Source: Oceanobacillus jeddahensis (GTDB taxonomy: Bacteria > Bacillota > Bacilli > Bacillales > Amphibacillaceae). From it: DNA of 64,000 bases. This document shows positions 9,600 through 18,679 of this stretch, piece after piece. The stretch lies in NCBI RefSeq assembly GCF_000750635.1, contig NZ_CCDM010000002.1, positions 1,054,001 through 1,118,000 of the forward strand, in the 5' to 3' direction. Numbering within the stretch: position 1 is the first letter of the stretch; every line of letters begins with the position of its first letter. The notes beneath the pieces were generated by a model. That model saw only the letters and a program-made list of their open reading frames with translations, was not told where the DNA came from and searched no databases. Made by a program: the position numbers and the translations under genes.

Positions 9600-10075
9600 A
9601 CCTTTACATTTGTGAAATTTTACCTTCGAAGGTCCGATGGAACGATTTTGCCAAATATTGATTATAGTACTCAATAAATTGTTTTTGTTTTAGTTTCCAA
9701 TTGCTGAACAGATTTGAAGCTGGATCTGACATTAAGCAAACGACGAGAAAGTATGCTAAACCAGCATTCAATTTGATTGAGTCATGAACAGTATTTTGAT
9801 GTATAGACGATCTGAATGCGATGCTCAGGATTAGCTAAGAAGGCGGAGGGTTGCCATAGATTTTAGCACACCTGACTTGCCTTTCTCACCAAGGGTTGAT
9901 TATGGAATCTCGCATTGCTCAGCCACAAAGCGAACCAATGATTTGGACTTATGGGTATTTAATTGATCCATTATGAGCACATAAGCAGCCTCTGGGTCCT
10001 GAGAGATTACCTGCTGAACATGATGAACCAGATTTCCGTTCTTGTCTGTCCAAGATAAGGAAAGGATTGGTTTCC
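9600..10075 (-). pseudogene. IS630-family transposase remnant
   Basis: Reading the minus strand gives, in broken frames, a DDE-superfamily domain: SWTDKNGNLVHHVQ, VLIMDQLNTHKSKSLVRFVAE and then IVYTSKHCS-LNQIECWFSILSRRLLN. This is the C-terminal catalytic part of IS630-type transposases. Several stops and frameshifts interrupt it. It sits between the truncated aroA and the glutamate dehydrogenase. Confidence 0.75.
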
Positions 10076-10130
10076 AAGTTTAAGAAGTTATTTCATTGAC
10101 TTATAGTTATCTTTTAGATGGACAGTTTCT

Positions 10131-10170
10131 TTTCCACACTATTTTTCTTGAAAGAAATATAGTGTGGAAA
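10131..10170. repeat. Inverted repeat beside the IS630 remnant
   Basis: TTTCCACACTAT and ATAGTGTGGAAA form a hairpin of about 40 bp. It may be an IS end or a terminator for the decayed transposase region. Confidence 0.5.
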
Positions 10171-10319
10171 TAAGGGGTAATACCAAAATCAGTGGTTGGT
10201 ATTATCAGTCAATATGCAAATAGATTAAACTACCAGAGGAAAAATATTCATCAAGTCAACTATTGATTTTGGAGAAGAACCAGAATAAGTCTAAATTTCA
10301 TTATGTTAGGAGAAATTTC

Positions 10320-11720
10320 ATGAAACGAAAAGAAACACAGGCATTAATAGAAAAGGTTATGAACAGCTTCAGTCATCAGGATAATTTCTTAGGGATTTCC
10401 TATCCAGAAAAGAGAAAAACCGTCTGTCGATCTGCAAAGGAAATCATCAAAACAACCGACAAAATCATCAAATGCTACATTAGAATTTCTACAGAGAAAA
10501 ACGGTATTGTCCGTATTCCCGCTTATCGAGTACAACATAACAATATCAGCGGTTATTATAAAGGCGGTATTCGATTTAGTGAAGGGGTAACAGAAGAAGA
10601 AGTAGAGAATTTAGCTATTTTAATGACCTTAAAAAATGCCCTGCACTGGCTGCCTTTTGGTGGTGCAAAAGGCGGTGTACATATCAATCCTCGCTCGGTA
10701 TCAGAAAGAGAACTGAATCTTATCAGTAAAAAATATGTGCAGAATTTAGCTCGTGATATTGGTCCAAATCAGGATATACCTGCCCCTGATTTGGGAACCA
10801 ATGAACAAGTAATTGACTGGATGGTTGGGGAGTACAAAACTATCAATCCTGGAAAGGCTTATGTGGGCTCTTTCACTGGCAAAAGTGTCGCTAATGGTGG
10901 GGTTAAAGGTAGGCGTGAATCAACAGGAAGAGGTGTGTTTCTAAGTTATTCTTGGTTAATCGATGATTGGTCTAAACAGTATAACAAGAATGACTCCATC
11001 CCTCGCAAGAAACAATGGCAAAGACTTCAAGCTCTCCACCAAAAAAACAAGAAGGGAAAAAGTACCCGTATAGCTATCCAAGGCTTTGGTAACGTTGGGA
11101 ATGTCGTTGCTCAAGAAACGCACCAATATGATAAGAATAAATACTCGGTCGTAGCCGTAGGGGATCATGCGGTTACCTTATATCAACCAGATGGTTTAGA
11201 TATTGAATCTTTAGTTACCTTTACCAAACAAAATCATGGTGACCTACCTAAAAAAGCAGCAGAACTAAAACAAGCAGGAATAAAGGCAACGATTCTTTCA
11301 GCTGTAGATGTACTTACTCTTGATTGTGATATTTTAGTGCTGGCTGCAATTGAGGGACAGATTCATAAAAACAATATGGAGCAAGTAAAAGCTTCTATCT
11401 TAGTAGAAGGAGCCAATGCCCCCATTTCAACGGAAGCCGATAACTACCTAGAAGCACAAGGGACAATTATCATACCAGACATCCTCGCCAATGCTGGCGG
11501 AGTAATTGTCTCCTATTTAGAATGGAAGCAAACTCAAGCTGTACACAACTTTACAGAGGAAGAAATCATTTCTAACATGTCTCTAAAAATGACAAATACA
11601 TTCCAAGATGTATTTGATACCTACTTCTTTTCTAATGAGCATACGATGAGGTATACCTGTTATTTATTAGCTTTGGAAAGGCTAACTACCTTACTATATC
11701 GACAAGGGAAGCTCTATTAA
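10320..11720 (+). CDS. Glutamate dehydrogenase (Glu/Leu/Phe/Val dehydrogenase family)
   Basis: 466 residues from the ATG at 10320, chosen because AGGAGAAATTTC precedes it; an in-frame upstream start at 10263 lacks an RBS. YYKGGIRFSEGV, the catalytic-lysine region LPFGGAKGGVHINP, the active-site PAPDLGT and the nucleotide-binding GFGNVGNVV are all present. It should interconvert glutamate and 2-oxoglutarate. It is longer than typical Bacillus GudB (about 427 residues); part of the extra length is a Lys/Gln-rich insert just before the NAD(P) domain. Remnants surround it on both sides, so it seems to be an acquired gene. Confidence 0.85.
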   Translation: MKRKETQALIEKVMNSFSHQDNFLGISYPEKRKTVCRSAKEIIKTTDKIIKCYIRISTEKNGIVRIPAYRVQHNNISGYYKGGIRFSEGVTEEEVENLAILMTLKNALHWLPFGGAKGGVHINPRSVSERELNLISKKYVQNLARDIGPNQDIPAPDLGTNEQVIDWMVGEYKTINPGKAYVGSFTGKSVANGGVKGRRESTGRGVFLSYSWLIDDWSKQYNKNDSIPRKKQWQRLQALHQKNKKGKSTRIAIQGFGNVGNVVAQETHQYDKNKYSVVAVGDHAVTLYQPDGLDIESLVTFTKQNHGDLPKKAAELKQAGIKATILSAVDVLTLDCDILVLAAIEGQIHKNNMEQVKASILVEGANAPISTEADNYLEAQGTIIIPDILANAGGVIVSYLEWKQTQAVHNFTEEEIISNMSLKMTNTFQDVFDTYFFSNEHTMRYTCYLLALERLTTLLYRQGKLY

Positions 11721-11919
11721 ATTCTAATGGCGATTAAAGATTATATAAAAAAAGTAAGAGACTATTTATCAAACATTATACAAACAGCCATAAAAGATGA
11801 GAAATTTTACAATACATTAGATATTGTATAAAGGAATACAAACCCTATGCAAAACTCACTCCAAATTGGTATATCTTAAAACTCCAAAGGGATGTCACCA
11901 TTTGAGCTAAAAGTAGGGG
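11721..11919. other. Intergenic, nothing recognised
   Basis: AT-rich spacer after the glutamate dehydrogenase without a clear terminator or reading frame. Confidence 0.4.
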
Positions 11920-12135
11920 TTAGTTTTCCGTAACATTCTTGGACTTGATGATTCCATCAGCAACACTTTCTATAATAATAAGGTCTCGATCTGTTAAACT
12001 ATCAAGTTGTTTTTCTAATTGCCTTCTTCTGGGTCTTTTCTTCATATCAGAAGGAGGTAAGAAAAATTCATCAACAGATACATTTAGTAACGATACAAGA
12101 TCATAAAGCACCTGTATGCTAGGGTGTTGTCCCAT
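11920..12135 (-). pseudogene. C-terminal fragment of an XRE-family regulator
   Basis: 71 residues: [24 protein letters not shown] is the last part of an HTH_3 domain, followed by the tail [26 protein letters not shown] usual in XRE regulators of Gram-positive mobile elements. The N-terminal HTH helices are missing; upstream on this strand a stop breaks the frame. Probably a truncated remnant. Confidence 0.6.
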
Positions 12136-12456
12136 TAATTCTTAATACTAAAGTGCTTGATTCATGTACATTTCTCTTAATTAAACAAGATGTCAACTAG
12201 AGATAAAAATCTGACATCTTTGTAACACGGTTCAAACCATTGTGCCTACAGGCTTTAAGGCACTTTTGGAACTGTTTCTAGTGTTTTTCTACCTCCATGT
12301 TAGAAGTGGGGGGATAATGCTGTTTTACTTGTTCTAACCAATATAAAGTATGACAGTATCACACTTTTAATATCATGACATGATTTCAATTTTTCTTCTT
12401 GTATTTCATTTCCTCGAACATATCCTTTATGAAAGTCTTTTCACATAATCTAAAGT
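12136..12456. other. Gene-free stretch
   Basis: No reading frame with family resemblance. One hairpin-forming piece (GTGCCT...AAGGCAC near 12241-12265) has no further context. Confidence 0.35.
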
Positions 12457-12490
12457 AAAAAATAGACGCTCATTTTGAACGTCTATTTTT
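12457..12490. terminator. Bidirectional rho-independent terminator
   Basis: AAAAATAGACG and CGTCTATTTTT pair around a short loop, with A and T runs on both sides. Confidence 0.8.
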
Positions 12491-12539
12491 AGAAACTTTA
12501 ATTTTTGTACAAATTCCAGTTGAATACTGCCTAAAAGCG

Positions 12540-12702
12540 TTGATTTAATAAGGTTTCTTCATGTTTTCTTATGTCAGTAGGCTCGTTTGCCCGGTTTTTC
12601 TTAATAAATAGCAGCTGCGCCTGCTTTCTTCAAAACGTCAATTTGAAGATCTAAATTTGGGTCTTGAGTAGATACCCGAGCCTATCCAAAGACTTTCCCC
12701 AT
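12540..12702 (-). pseudogene. N-terminal remnant of a serine resolvase/invertase
   Basis: After a GGAGGGAG RBS the minus strand reads MGKVFG, stop, then ARVSTQDPNLDLQIDVLKKAGA and soon loses frame. This is the catalytic start of small serine recombinases (YARVST with the nucleophile Ser). The stop replaces the Tyr codon of YARVS. Confidence 0.8.
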
Positions 12703-13089
12703 TTTAATTCACTCCCTCCAAAATAATTATTCCCTAATTCGGATTTGGAGTCAATTTTTGGGAAGATGTTAAAGGGAAGCCTTTAGGTAATGAAAAACAA
12801 TAAAATCCACTAAATTATAGATGAATAAAAACTAATCCCTAAAACGTTCGTTTAAGGGACTTGCCTTCATCAATTTACAATAGGTTCCATTATTAAATAG
12901 AAGAATGTCTCATAAATTAACGATTATGATTGAGCCCTGACTAAGAGCAATTAGAAGTCCTTCTCGTTAAGAAGGTTATAAAATGTATCAAATTGGACAC
13001 GGATGGGACAAATCAAAGTTTTTTTGAGAATAAATAGGGAAAAGTTACAAATAATAAAATCATCATTAATGAAAATGGAGATGAATAAT
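12703..13089. other. Gene-free stretch upstream of the P450
   Basis: Probably holds the P450 promoter, but no convincing -35/-10 pair was chosen. No coding similarity recognised. Confidence 0.35.
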
Positions 13090-14349
13090 ATGTCAGATAT
13101 AAATCAAATGCCTCGGGAAGAAGGAATAGATCATAGCTTGAGTCTTATGAGAGAAGGATATATGTATATTTTGAACAGACGTCATAGTTTTAATTCTGGA
13201 ATTTTCGAGACCAGATTGCTTGGAAAGAAAGCTATCTGCATAGGAGGAAATGGAGCTGCCGAAGTTTTTTATGACACTGAGAAATTCAAAAGGAAAAATG
13301 CAGCACCGAATCGGGCAGCGCAAACTTTGTTTGGCAAGAAAGGTGTTCAGGCGTTAGATGGGCAGAATCATAAACATCGCAAGGAAATGTTTATGTCAAT
13401 CATGTCTCCTGACAAACTTAAAAAACTGACTGACATTACAAAAAAACAGTGGGAGTTAGCAGTAGATAAATGGGAGCAGATGGATAAGGTTATTCTTTAT
13501 GAAGAAGCGCAGGAAATTATGTGCAGGATAGCCTGTCAATGGGCAGGTGTACCGGTACAAGAAAATGAAGTGAAGAGGCTGACAAAAGACTTAGGAGCGA
13601 TGTTCGAGTCGGTAGCTAAAGTAGGTCCAAATCATTGGCTAGGAAGAAATGCACGAAATCACGTAGAAAAATGGGTAGGAGAGATCATTGATAAGGTTCG
13701 TGATGGGAAGGTGAATCCCCCTGAAAATTCCGCATTACATAGATTTGTCTGGCATCGCGATTTAGAAGGGAATCTTCTGGATACTGAGACTGCTGCTGTG
13801 GAAGTGATCAATATCTTGAGACCTATTGTGGCGATCGCAATATTCATCAATTTCACTGCGCTGGCATTGCATCATTTTTCAGAAGAAAGGAAGAAACTTG
13901 AATCCCATGATGAAAAATATGCTCAGATGTTTGTACAGGAAGTTCGCCGTTTTTATCCATTTTTTCCGTTTGTCGTAGCATTGGTAAAAAAAGATTTCAC
14001 CTGGAACGGCTATAAATTTGAAGAAGGCACATTAACTTTACTGGATCTTTATGGTACAAATCATGACCCTGAAATTTGGGAAAATCCTGATTTGTTCAGT
14101 CCTGATCGGTTTGCTAAATGGAAAGGAAGCCCATTTGGCTTCATTCCGCAAGGTGGTGGTGATTACTTTATGGGTCATCGCTGTGCTGGAGAGTGGGTCA
14201 CCATTGAAGTCATGAAAGTAAGTCTTGATTATCTAGCTAACCAAATGGAATATGAAGTTCCTAACCAGGATTTAAGTTACAGTCTGGTGAGTATGCCAAG
14301 TATTCCCCACAGCAAAGTAGTGCTTAAGAATGTTAAACGAAAGTTATAA
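13090..14349 (+). CDS. CYP152-family cytochrome P450 peroxygenase (fatty acid hydroxylase)
   Basis: 419 residues from the ATG at 13090 (MSDINQMP...), matching the usual length of Bacillus CypC/P450-BSbeta. The haem ligand is Cys365 in GHRCAGEW, preceded by PQGGGDYF. The I-helix has Arg244-Pro245 in ILRPIVAI, the pair that replaces the acid-alcohol pair of normal P450s and binds the fatty acid carboxylate, so H2O2 rather than NAD(P)H partners should drive hydroxylation. EVRRFYPF is the ExxR motif. It stands alone, with a terminator about 120 bp downstream. Confidence 0.93.
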   Translation: MSDINQMPREEGIDHSLSLMREGYMYILNRRHSFNSGIFETRLLGKKAICIGGNGAAEVFYDTEKFKRKNAAPNRAAQTLFGKKGVQALDGQNHKHRKEMFMSIMSPDKLKKLTDITKKQWELAVDKWEQMDKVILYEEAQEIMCRIACQWAGVPVQENEVKRLTKDLGAMFESVAKVGPNHWLGRNARNHVEKWVGEIIDKVRDGKVNPPENSALHRFVWHRDLEGNLLDTETAAVEVINILRPIVAIAIFINFTALALHHFSEERKKLESHDEKYAQMFVQEVRRFYPFFPFVVALVKKDFTWNGYKFEEGTLTLLDLYGTNHDPEIWENPDLFSPDRFAKWKGSPFGFIPQGGGDYFMGHRCAGEWVTIEVMKVSLDYLANQMEYEVPNQDLSYSLVSMPSIPHSKVVLKNVKRKL

Positions 14350-14468
14350 TTAAAGATAATAGCTTATTAAGTTCGCCTTTAGCCGAACAAGATAAATTAA
14401 AAAAGTTGATTCCACAATCACGGAAGTCGGTTTGATAAGTAGATCCCCTAATATTAATGGAGAGTTGT

Positions 14469-14510
14469 AAAGCCCTTTTTTCTCTAAAAAAGAGAGAAAT
14501 TGGGCTTTTT
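14469..14510 (+). terminator. Terminator downstream of the P450 gene
   Basis: AAAGCCC and GGGCTTTTT close a stem that continues through a CTCT/AGAG segment. Confidence 0.85.
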
Positions 14511-14732
14511 ATATTGAAAAACTCTTATTGTTTTTAAACTTTATCCTGACGATATTCCTTCTGTGTATCCCAAAATAAACTGGAAATTAAATTCAGTTAT
14601 AAGAATAATTAATTACTGTAAACTAAAGAAAACTTGATTTTTATGTAAATTATATTCAAACATACATAGTACTCTGCTTTATGCTTCCTTATTGATTGCC
14701 TGTGTTTGCCTTTCCTCGTATGTGAATGAGAA

Positions 14733-14908
14733 GAGAACATTGTTACTACCTTATTGTTTATAGCATCCATGTTTATCGGAGGATTATCACTTTTAAAGTT
14801 GGTTTGCAAAACTTACTACGTTTAGAATTTGATATGAAAACCCTTATGACAGTGGCTGTTATAGGTGGTGCTATTATTGGAGAATGGGCAGAAGTTTGCC
14901 TTTATTAG
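14733..14908 (+). pseudogene. Fragment of a CadA-type Cd/Zn ATPase
   Basis: The first frame reads [20 protein letters not shown]. After a one-base slip the next reads [20 protein letters not shown] and [15 protein letters not shown]. This is the membrane segment of CadA exporters just before the conserved AISEALE region. Both ends are missing and one frameshift splits it. Confidence 0.8.
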
Positions 14909-15120
14909 TTGCTTTACATTATCATCATCAATAGTAGACTAACTTACCTTCTTTTCGATAGTTAGCTAATCCAAGATTTTTAAGTAACCTCAAATGATGA
15001 GATGTTGTGGTAGTTGTAGCACCAACAATATTCGCTACATCACATACACACAATTCATCTTCTAAAGAGAGAGCATACGCAATCTTAATCCTAGTATCAT
15101 CCGATAATGCCACCAATTCA
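14899..15120 (-). pseudogene. Fragment of a CadC-type ArsR repressor
   Basis: Reads MVALSDDTRIKIAYALSLED, ELCVCDVANIVGA and SHHLRLLKNLGLANYRKEGK. The CVC motif is the alpha-3 metal site of CadC. A frameshift in the codons after KLVYY is followed by [10 protein letters not shown] in another frame. The N-terminus is lost at the junction with the lipoamide dehydrogenase fragment. It lies tail to tail with the cadA fragment. Confidence 0.8.
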
Positions 15121-15123
15121 GGT

Positions 15124-15181
15124 GCTTATACGGGATTAACGGAGAAAAAAGCAAATGAACAAGGATACGAAACAGTTACTA
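15124..15181 (+). pseudogene. Interrupted second lipoamide dehydrogenase copy, left piece
   Basis: Virtually identical to the part of the intact gene that begins near 5999 (GCTTATACGGGATTAACGG). It stops at the TA where the MITE-like repeat begins; the gene resumes at 17037. Confidence 0.92.
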
Positions 15182-15351
15182 TATAAATTGAAGTAAGAAG
15201 TTACACTTTTGTTTTACTCATAAAAATGAGTAAATGATGATTGAAAACAGTAACTAGCGGAAGAAAAACACGGAGACTCCTATGGGAAAGCGCAGTGGGA
15301 AGACCCGCAGGGAAAAAGTGGTCTTCTTTTTACCGAGGAGGCTGAGCTCAA

Positions 15352-16963
15352 CATAGCTGTCAACTTAATAGAAGGAGTAACTTTTCCCAAAAGGTGGTAG
15401 GAGTAAATTAACAACCTCTTTTGGAAAGGAGTCCTTTTTATGCTGAAATCCAAGACCGTACAACTGGTTGAAAAGCTGTTTACATGCATTCGTCCGGAAA
15501 GAGTGGATGAAATTGCGAAAGAGACTGGGTTTATCAAAAGAAAACGCCTCGTTACGGCAAATGATTTTCTGACACTGCTCTTTCATCTTCACGGAAATTT
15601 TGCGAAATGCTCGATTCAGGAACTCTGCACAAAAATCCTGACAGAACAGGATATTTCCGTAAGCCGTGCCGGTTTGGATAAAAAGTTCACTCCAGAAGCT
15701 GTTCTGTTTCTGCAACAACTTATTCAGGAATTACTTTCTGAGCAGAAAACAGCTACTCCTTCTGTGCTGGCACTGGAGGAAAACTGGCCATTTAGAAGCA
15801 TCCGTATACTGGATTCAAGCGCGATAGCTGTGCCTGATCATCAAAAAAAGCGCGCTTCCCAAACAAGGCAGACCTCGGCGAAGCTTCAGCTTGAGTTTGA
15901 TGCACTTTCGGGTGTATCTACGTTCCTGCACTTGGACTTTGACAACGTCAATGATACGAAAATGGGGGGAGAAAGGATTCCTTTTCTTTCAGAAGAGGAA
16001 TTATGTATGCAGGATCTGGGTTACTTTAGCTTTAGTCAGTTTAAAAAGATAGAAGAAAACGAGGCATTCTTCCTTACCAAGGTGCGCGCCGATGCCTATC
16101 TAGCTTATCAGAACCCGTTCCCTTCCTATCATTCGAATGGGAAAGTTGTTCAAAGTAGCCTATATCATCGTATAGATTTGGAAAAGCTATGCCAGAAAAT
16201 GGAGCCCGGGGAACATCTGGAACTGGAAGGTGTTCATTTCGGCAGAGATGCCCATTTTCCAGCACGCTGTATCCTATTCGCCCATGACAACGATCAAAGG
16301 CAACGAAGAATCTCAAAGATTGATCGCAGAAAAACAAAAACGGGCAAGAAGCCGAAGCAAGTGGTACGGGATCTCGCTGGAATTACGATTTATATGACCA
16401 ATCTTCCGGAGTGGATTTCCCCTTCACAGCTCACCGAATTGTATCGGCTGCGCTGGCAGGTAGAGCTGACTTTCAAAGTATTGAAATCTTACCTGAAGAT
16501 GGATCACTTTAAAGTGATGAAACAGGAAAGGTGGCTCTGTCATCTGTATGCCACAATCCTTGTTTTTCTCATCAGTCAGCTCATTGCCTATCAGCTGCGG
16601 AATGTCATATGGGAAGAAGTGCAGCTAGAAATCAGTGAGATGGTTTCCATCCGCTGCATTGCAACGGAATGGCTACCTAAACTTTATCAGGCTTGGGGAA
16701 ACAGGAAAAAGGCATTTAAGAGCTGTATTGACACGGTTATCCGGCTACTCATCAAAACCGCTCGGAAACCAAAGTCCCAAAGGGGAACAGCCTTTAAACG
16801 CCTTCAGACTTCCTGAGAGAACCTAAATAATCCCTCCAGCCGAGAGGTATATTTGGTACTCTCAAAATTTCTATTCCCGTTTGACGACTCCATGAAACAC
16901 ACTTATATTTTATAAGTTTTCTCAAGGAATGCACAACGGGATTTTGTTAAGTTGACAGCTATG
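15352..16963 (+). mobile_element. IS4-family insertion sequence, 1612 bp
   Basis: The terminal inverted repeats are CATAGCTGTCAACTTAA at the left and its complement TTAAGTTGACAGCTATG at the right. A 12-bp direct repeat GGCTGAGCTCAA flanks both sides (15340-15351 and 16964-16975), the long target duplication typical of the IS231-like branch of IS4. One complete transposase gene. Intact ends and gene suggest recent arrival. Confidence 0.95.
15440..16816 (+). CDS. IS4-family transposase
   Basis: 458 residues. The C-terminal catalytic signature YRLRWQVELTFKVLK fits the IS4 Y-x2-R-x3-E-x6-K motif exactly; the first catalytic Asp is probably in RILDSSAIAVPD. The ATG follows GGAAAGGAGTCC. It lies alone within the inverted repeats, with base composition richer in GC than the surrounding pseudogenes. 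Full length for the family. Confidence 0.95.
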   Translation: MLKSKTVQLVEKLFTCIRPERVDEIAKETGFIKRKRLVTANDFLTLLFHLHGNFAKCSIQELCTKILTEQDISVSRAGLDKKFTPEAVLFLQQLIQELLSEQKTATPSVLALEENWPFRSIRILDSSAIAVPDHQKKRASQTRQTSAKLQLEFDALSGVSTFLHLDFDNVNDTKMGGERIPFLSEEELCMQDLGYFSFSQFKKIEENEAFFLTKVRADAYLAYQNPFPSYHSNGKVVQSSLYHRIDLEKLCQKMEPGEHLELEGVHFGRDAHFPARCILFAHDNDQRQRRISKIDRRKTKTGKKPKQVVRDLAGITIYMTNLPEWISPSQLTELYRLRWQVELTFKVLKSYLKMDHFKVMKQERWLCHLYATILVFLISQLIAYQLRNVIWEEVQLEISEMVSIRCIATEWLPKLYQAWGNRKKAFKSCIDTVIRLLIKTARKPKSQRGTAFKRLQTS

Positions 16964-17036
16964 GGCTGAGCTCAAGCCCACGGAAAGCGTAGTGTTTTTC
17001 TGTAGCGGTAGGGATAAATATTAAATTCAATTTATA

Positions 17037-17322
17037 TAGTCGATTTTCATTCCAAGCAAACGGAAGGGCTTTATCGATTTCTAAAGCTGATGGGTTTGTA
17101 CAGGTTATAGCTGAAAAAGATTCCAATAGGGTCTTAGGAGTACAGAAGGTTGGACCAGAAGTGTCATCACTTATTTCTGAAGCAGTAATTGCTATTGAGT
17201 CGGGAGCAACAGCTGAAGATCTTAGTTTGATTATCCATGCCCACCCAACTTTGGCGGAACCTTTGATGGAAGCGGCTGAGGGTATGACGGAGCAAGCTAT
17301 ACACATGTTAAATAAAAAATAA
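17037..17322 (+). pseudogene. Interrupted second lipoamide dehydrogenase copy, right piece
   Basis: Matches the 3' end of the gene at 4918 almost base for base (RFSFQANGRALSIS to HAHPTLAEPLMEAAEG). The normal stop is kept. With the left piece it shows that only the middle-to-end part of the copy survives; its 5' part is replaced by cadA/cadC debris. Confidence 0.93.
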
Positions 17323-17341
17323 ATATTGCAAAGTAAATGCG

Positions 17342-17363
17342 TATATGTTAATGTATTCATATA
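17342..17363. promoter_or_regulatory. ArsR operator candidate
   Basis: TATATGTTAATGTATT followed by CATATA. Same position and near-same sequence as the site at 6397, 39 bp before the arsR start. Confidence 0.6.
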
Positions 17364-17401
17364 AAGAGTATGATAAATATGTTTAGGGGGTAAGATGGTT
17401 A

Positions 17402-17725
17402 TTGGAAGAATTTGAAGTTGAAAAAAAACCTTCAGAGGAAATTGACGAGGAAACACTGTTCATTGTCACGCAAACATTCAAAGCATTAGGCGATCCAACC
17501 AGAGTACGAATCCTGCATTTACTTTTTAAAAAAGAATGCTCTGTAAATGAAATTGCAGAAACTTTGGATATCCGTCAATCTACAGTATCGCATCAATTGC
17601 GTTTTCTGAAGAATTTACGGTTGGTGAAATATCGACGTGCGGGTACAACACTTTATTATTCCCACGATGATGAGCATGTGATGCTTATATTAAAACAAAT
17701 GATAGATCACGCTTGTCACAGTTAA
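17402..17725 (+). CDS. ArsR/SmtB-family metal sensor, CzrA-like
   Basis: 107 residues from TTG 17402 after AGGGGGTAAG; no ATG in frame fits. The recognition helix is [12 protein letters not shown]. The alpha-5 metal site is Asp90, His92, His103 and His106, as in the gene at 2196, so zinc, cobalt or nickel sensing is expected. A perfect terminator hairpin follows directly. Downstream are an E2 core and a CDF zinc exporter, both with AT-rich possible operators. It is the intact twin of the pseudogene at 6455. Confidence 0.9.
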   Translation: MEEFEVEKKPSEEIDEETLFIVTQTFKALGDPTRVRILHLLFKKECSVNEIAETLDIRQSTVSHQLRFLKNLRLVKYRRAGTTLYYSHDDEHVMLILKQMIDHACHS

Positions 17726-17763
17726 TTGAAAATCACTTATAGTATGTAAGTGATTTTCAAAAT
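17726..17763 (+). terminator. Terminator after arsR
   Basis: TTGAAAATCACTTA and its exact complement, closed by a short loop, begin right after the stop codon. The 3' T-tract is weak. Confidence 0.75.
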
Positions 17764-17768
17764 ATCTT

Positions 17769-17790
17769 TATATGCATACATACAAATATA
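17769..17790. promoter_or_regulatory. Possible ArsR operator before the E2 gene
   Basis: TATATGCATACATACAAATA then TA keeps the TATATG...ATATA frame of the other sites but is less symmetric. Confidence 0.4.
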
Positions 17791-17824
17791 AGCATGTATT
17801 AATTTTCAGGAAGGAGATAAAATA

Positions 17825-18559
17825 ATGAAAAAAGGTATAAATAGCTTCATGTTAGGTACAGAAGAAACACGTAAACAATTGTCTCCCGTCAGGAAGGTAA
17901 TTACCAAAACAGTTACCGGCTCCAAACACACTATACCGCATGCTACATTGATAGATGAAGTGGATGTAACGGAACTTATGGCACATCGCAGAAAGTATAA
18001 AAATGTTGCTGCAGAAAAAGGGATTAAATTAACATATCTGCCGTATGTTGTGAAGGCTCTATTATCTACTGCTCAAAAATACCCTATATTGAATGCATCC
18101 ATTGATGATGTTAGCGAAGAGATTATTTATAAACATTACTACAATACACGTATTGCAGCCGATACCGAAGATGGATTAATGGTTCCAGTAGTAAAAGATG
18201 TAGATCGCAAATCCATCTTTGAAATTTCTAGTGAAATCAATGAACTGGCAGTCAAAGCACGGAATCGTAAACTTTTACCGGACGAAACCAAAGATGGTAC
18301 CATCATGATTACTAATCTTGGCTCTGTGGGCGGACAATGGTTTACTCCTGTTATTTATCAGCCTGAGGTGGCTGCGCTTGGCATAGGTGGTATCAAGGAT
18401 AAACCGGTATATCGGGAGGGAAAGCTTGACATTGTCCCAATGCTCGCTCTTTCTCTAAGTTTTGATCACCGTTTAATAGATGGTGTCCCGGCACAGCATA
18501 TTTTAAATCGTGTGAAGCTGCTCTTAACTAATCCGGAACGTTTGGTGGTGGAAGTGTAA
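17825..18559 (+). CDS. Freestanding 2-oxoacid dehydrogenase acyltransferase (E2) catalytic core
   Basis: 244 residues, only the C-terminal acyltransferase domain of E2 proteins. HTIPHATLIDEVDVT begins the CoA/acyl fold and SFDHRLIDGVPA holds the catalytic DHRxxDG. The lipoyl domain and the E1/E3-binding domain that precede this core in normal E2s (usually 400 residues or more) are absent. Yet the gene has its own good RBS (AGGAAGGAGAT) and no internal lesion, so it may be translated as is. An E3 lies at 4918; no E1 was seen. It could be a remnant or an acyltransferase using a lipoyl group of another protein. Confidence 0.85.
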   Translation: MKKGINSFMLGTEETRKQLSPVRKVITKTVTGSKHTIPHATLIDEVDVTELMAHRRKYKNVAAEKGIKLTYLPYVVKALLSTAQKYPILNASIDDVSEEIIYKHYYNTRIAADTEDGLMVPVVKDVDRKSIFEISSEINELAVKARNRKLLPDETKDGTIMITNLGSVGGQWFTPVIYQPEVAALGIGGIKDKPVYREGKLDIVPMLALSLSFDHRLIDGVPAQHILNRVKLLLTNPERLVVEV

Positions 18560-18679
18560 TTTACAACTGAAAAAAGGTATGTGCAATTTTGGAGTTAGTT
18601 TAATTTTATACAGTATAGAATTAATGGATGTTTGCAGTTTATATATATAAATATAAAGATAACTGAAGGAGGTTTTAAC

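Larger units (their letters stand above)
15182..17036. repeat. Bacillaceae MITE-like palindromic repeat, interrupted by an IS
   Basis: The outer ends are an 11-bp perfect inverted repeat (TATAAATTGAA at 15182, TTCAATTTATA ending at 17036) flanked by a TA target duplication (15180-15181 and 17037-17038). Inside is the long imperfect palindrome common in Bacillaceae genomes (ACGGAGACTCCT, GAAGACCCGCAGG, GAGGAGGCT, CGGAAAGCG, GTGTTTTTCTGTAGCGG). Without the inserted IS it is 231 bp. It carries no gene of its own. TA duplication suggests mobilisation by a Tc/mariner-like or similar transposase. Confidence 0.8.

Noticed and set aside
14609..14809. Minus-strand open frame of 66 codons
   Set aside because: No RBS; overlaps the better-supported cadA fragment on the other strand.
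16635..16826. Second frame inside the IS4 transposase
   Set aside because: Overlaps the conserved transposase C-terminus and has no RBS.
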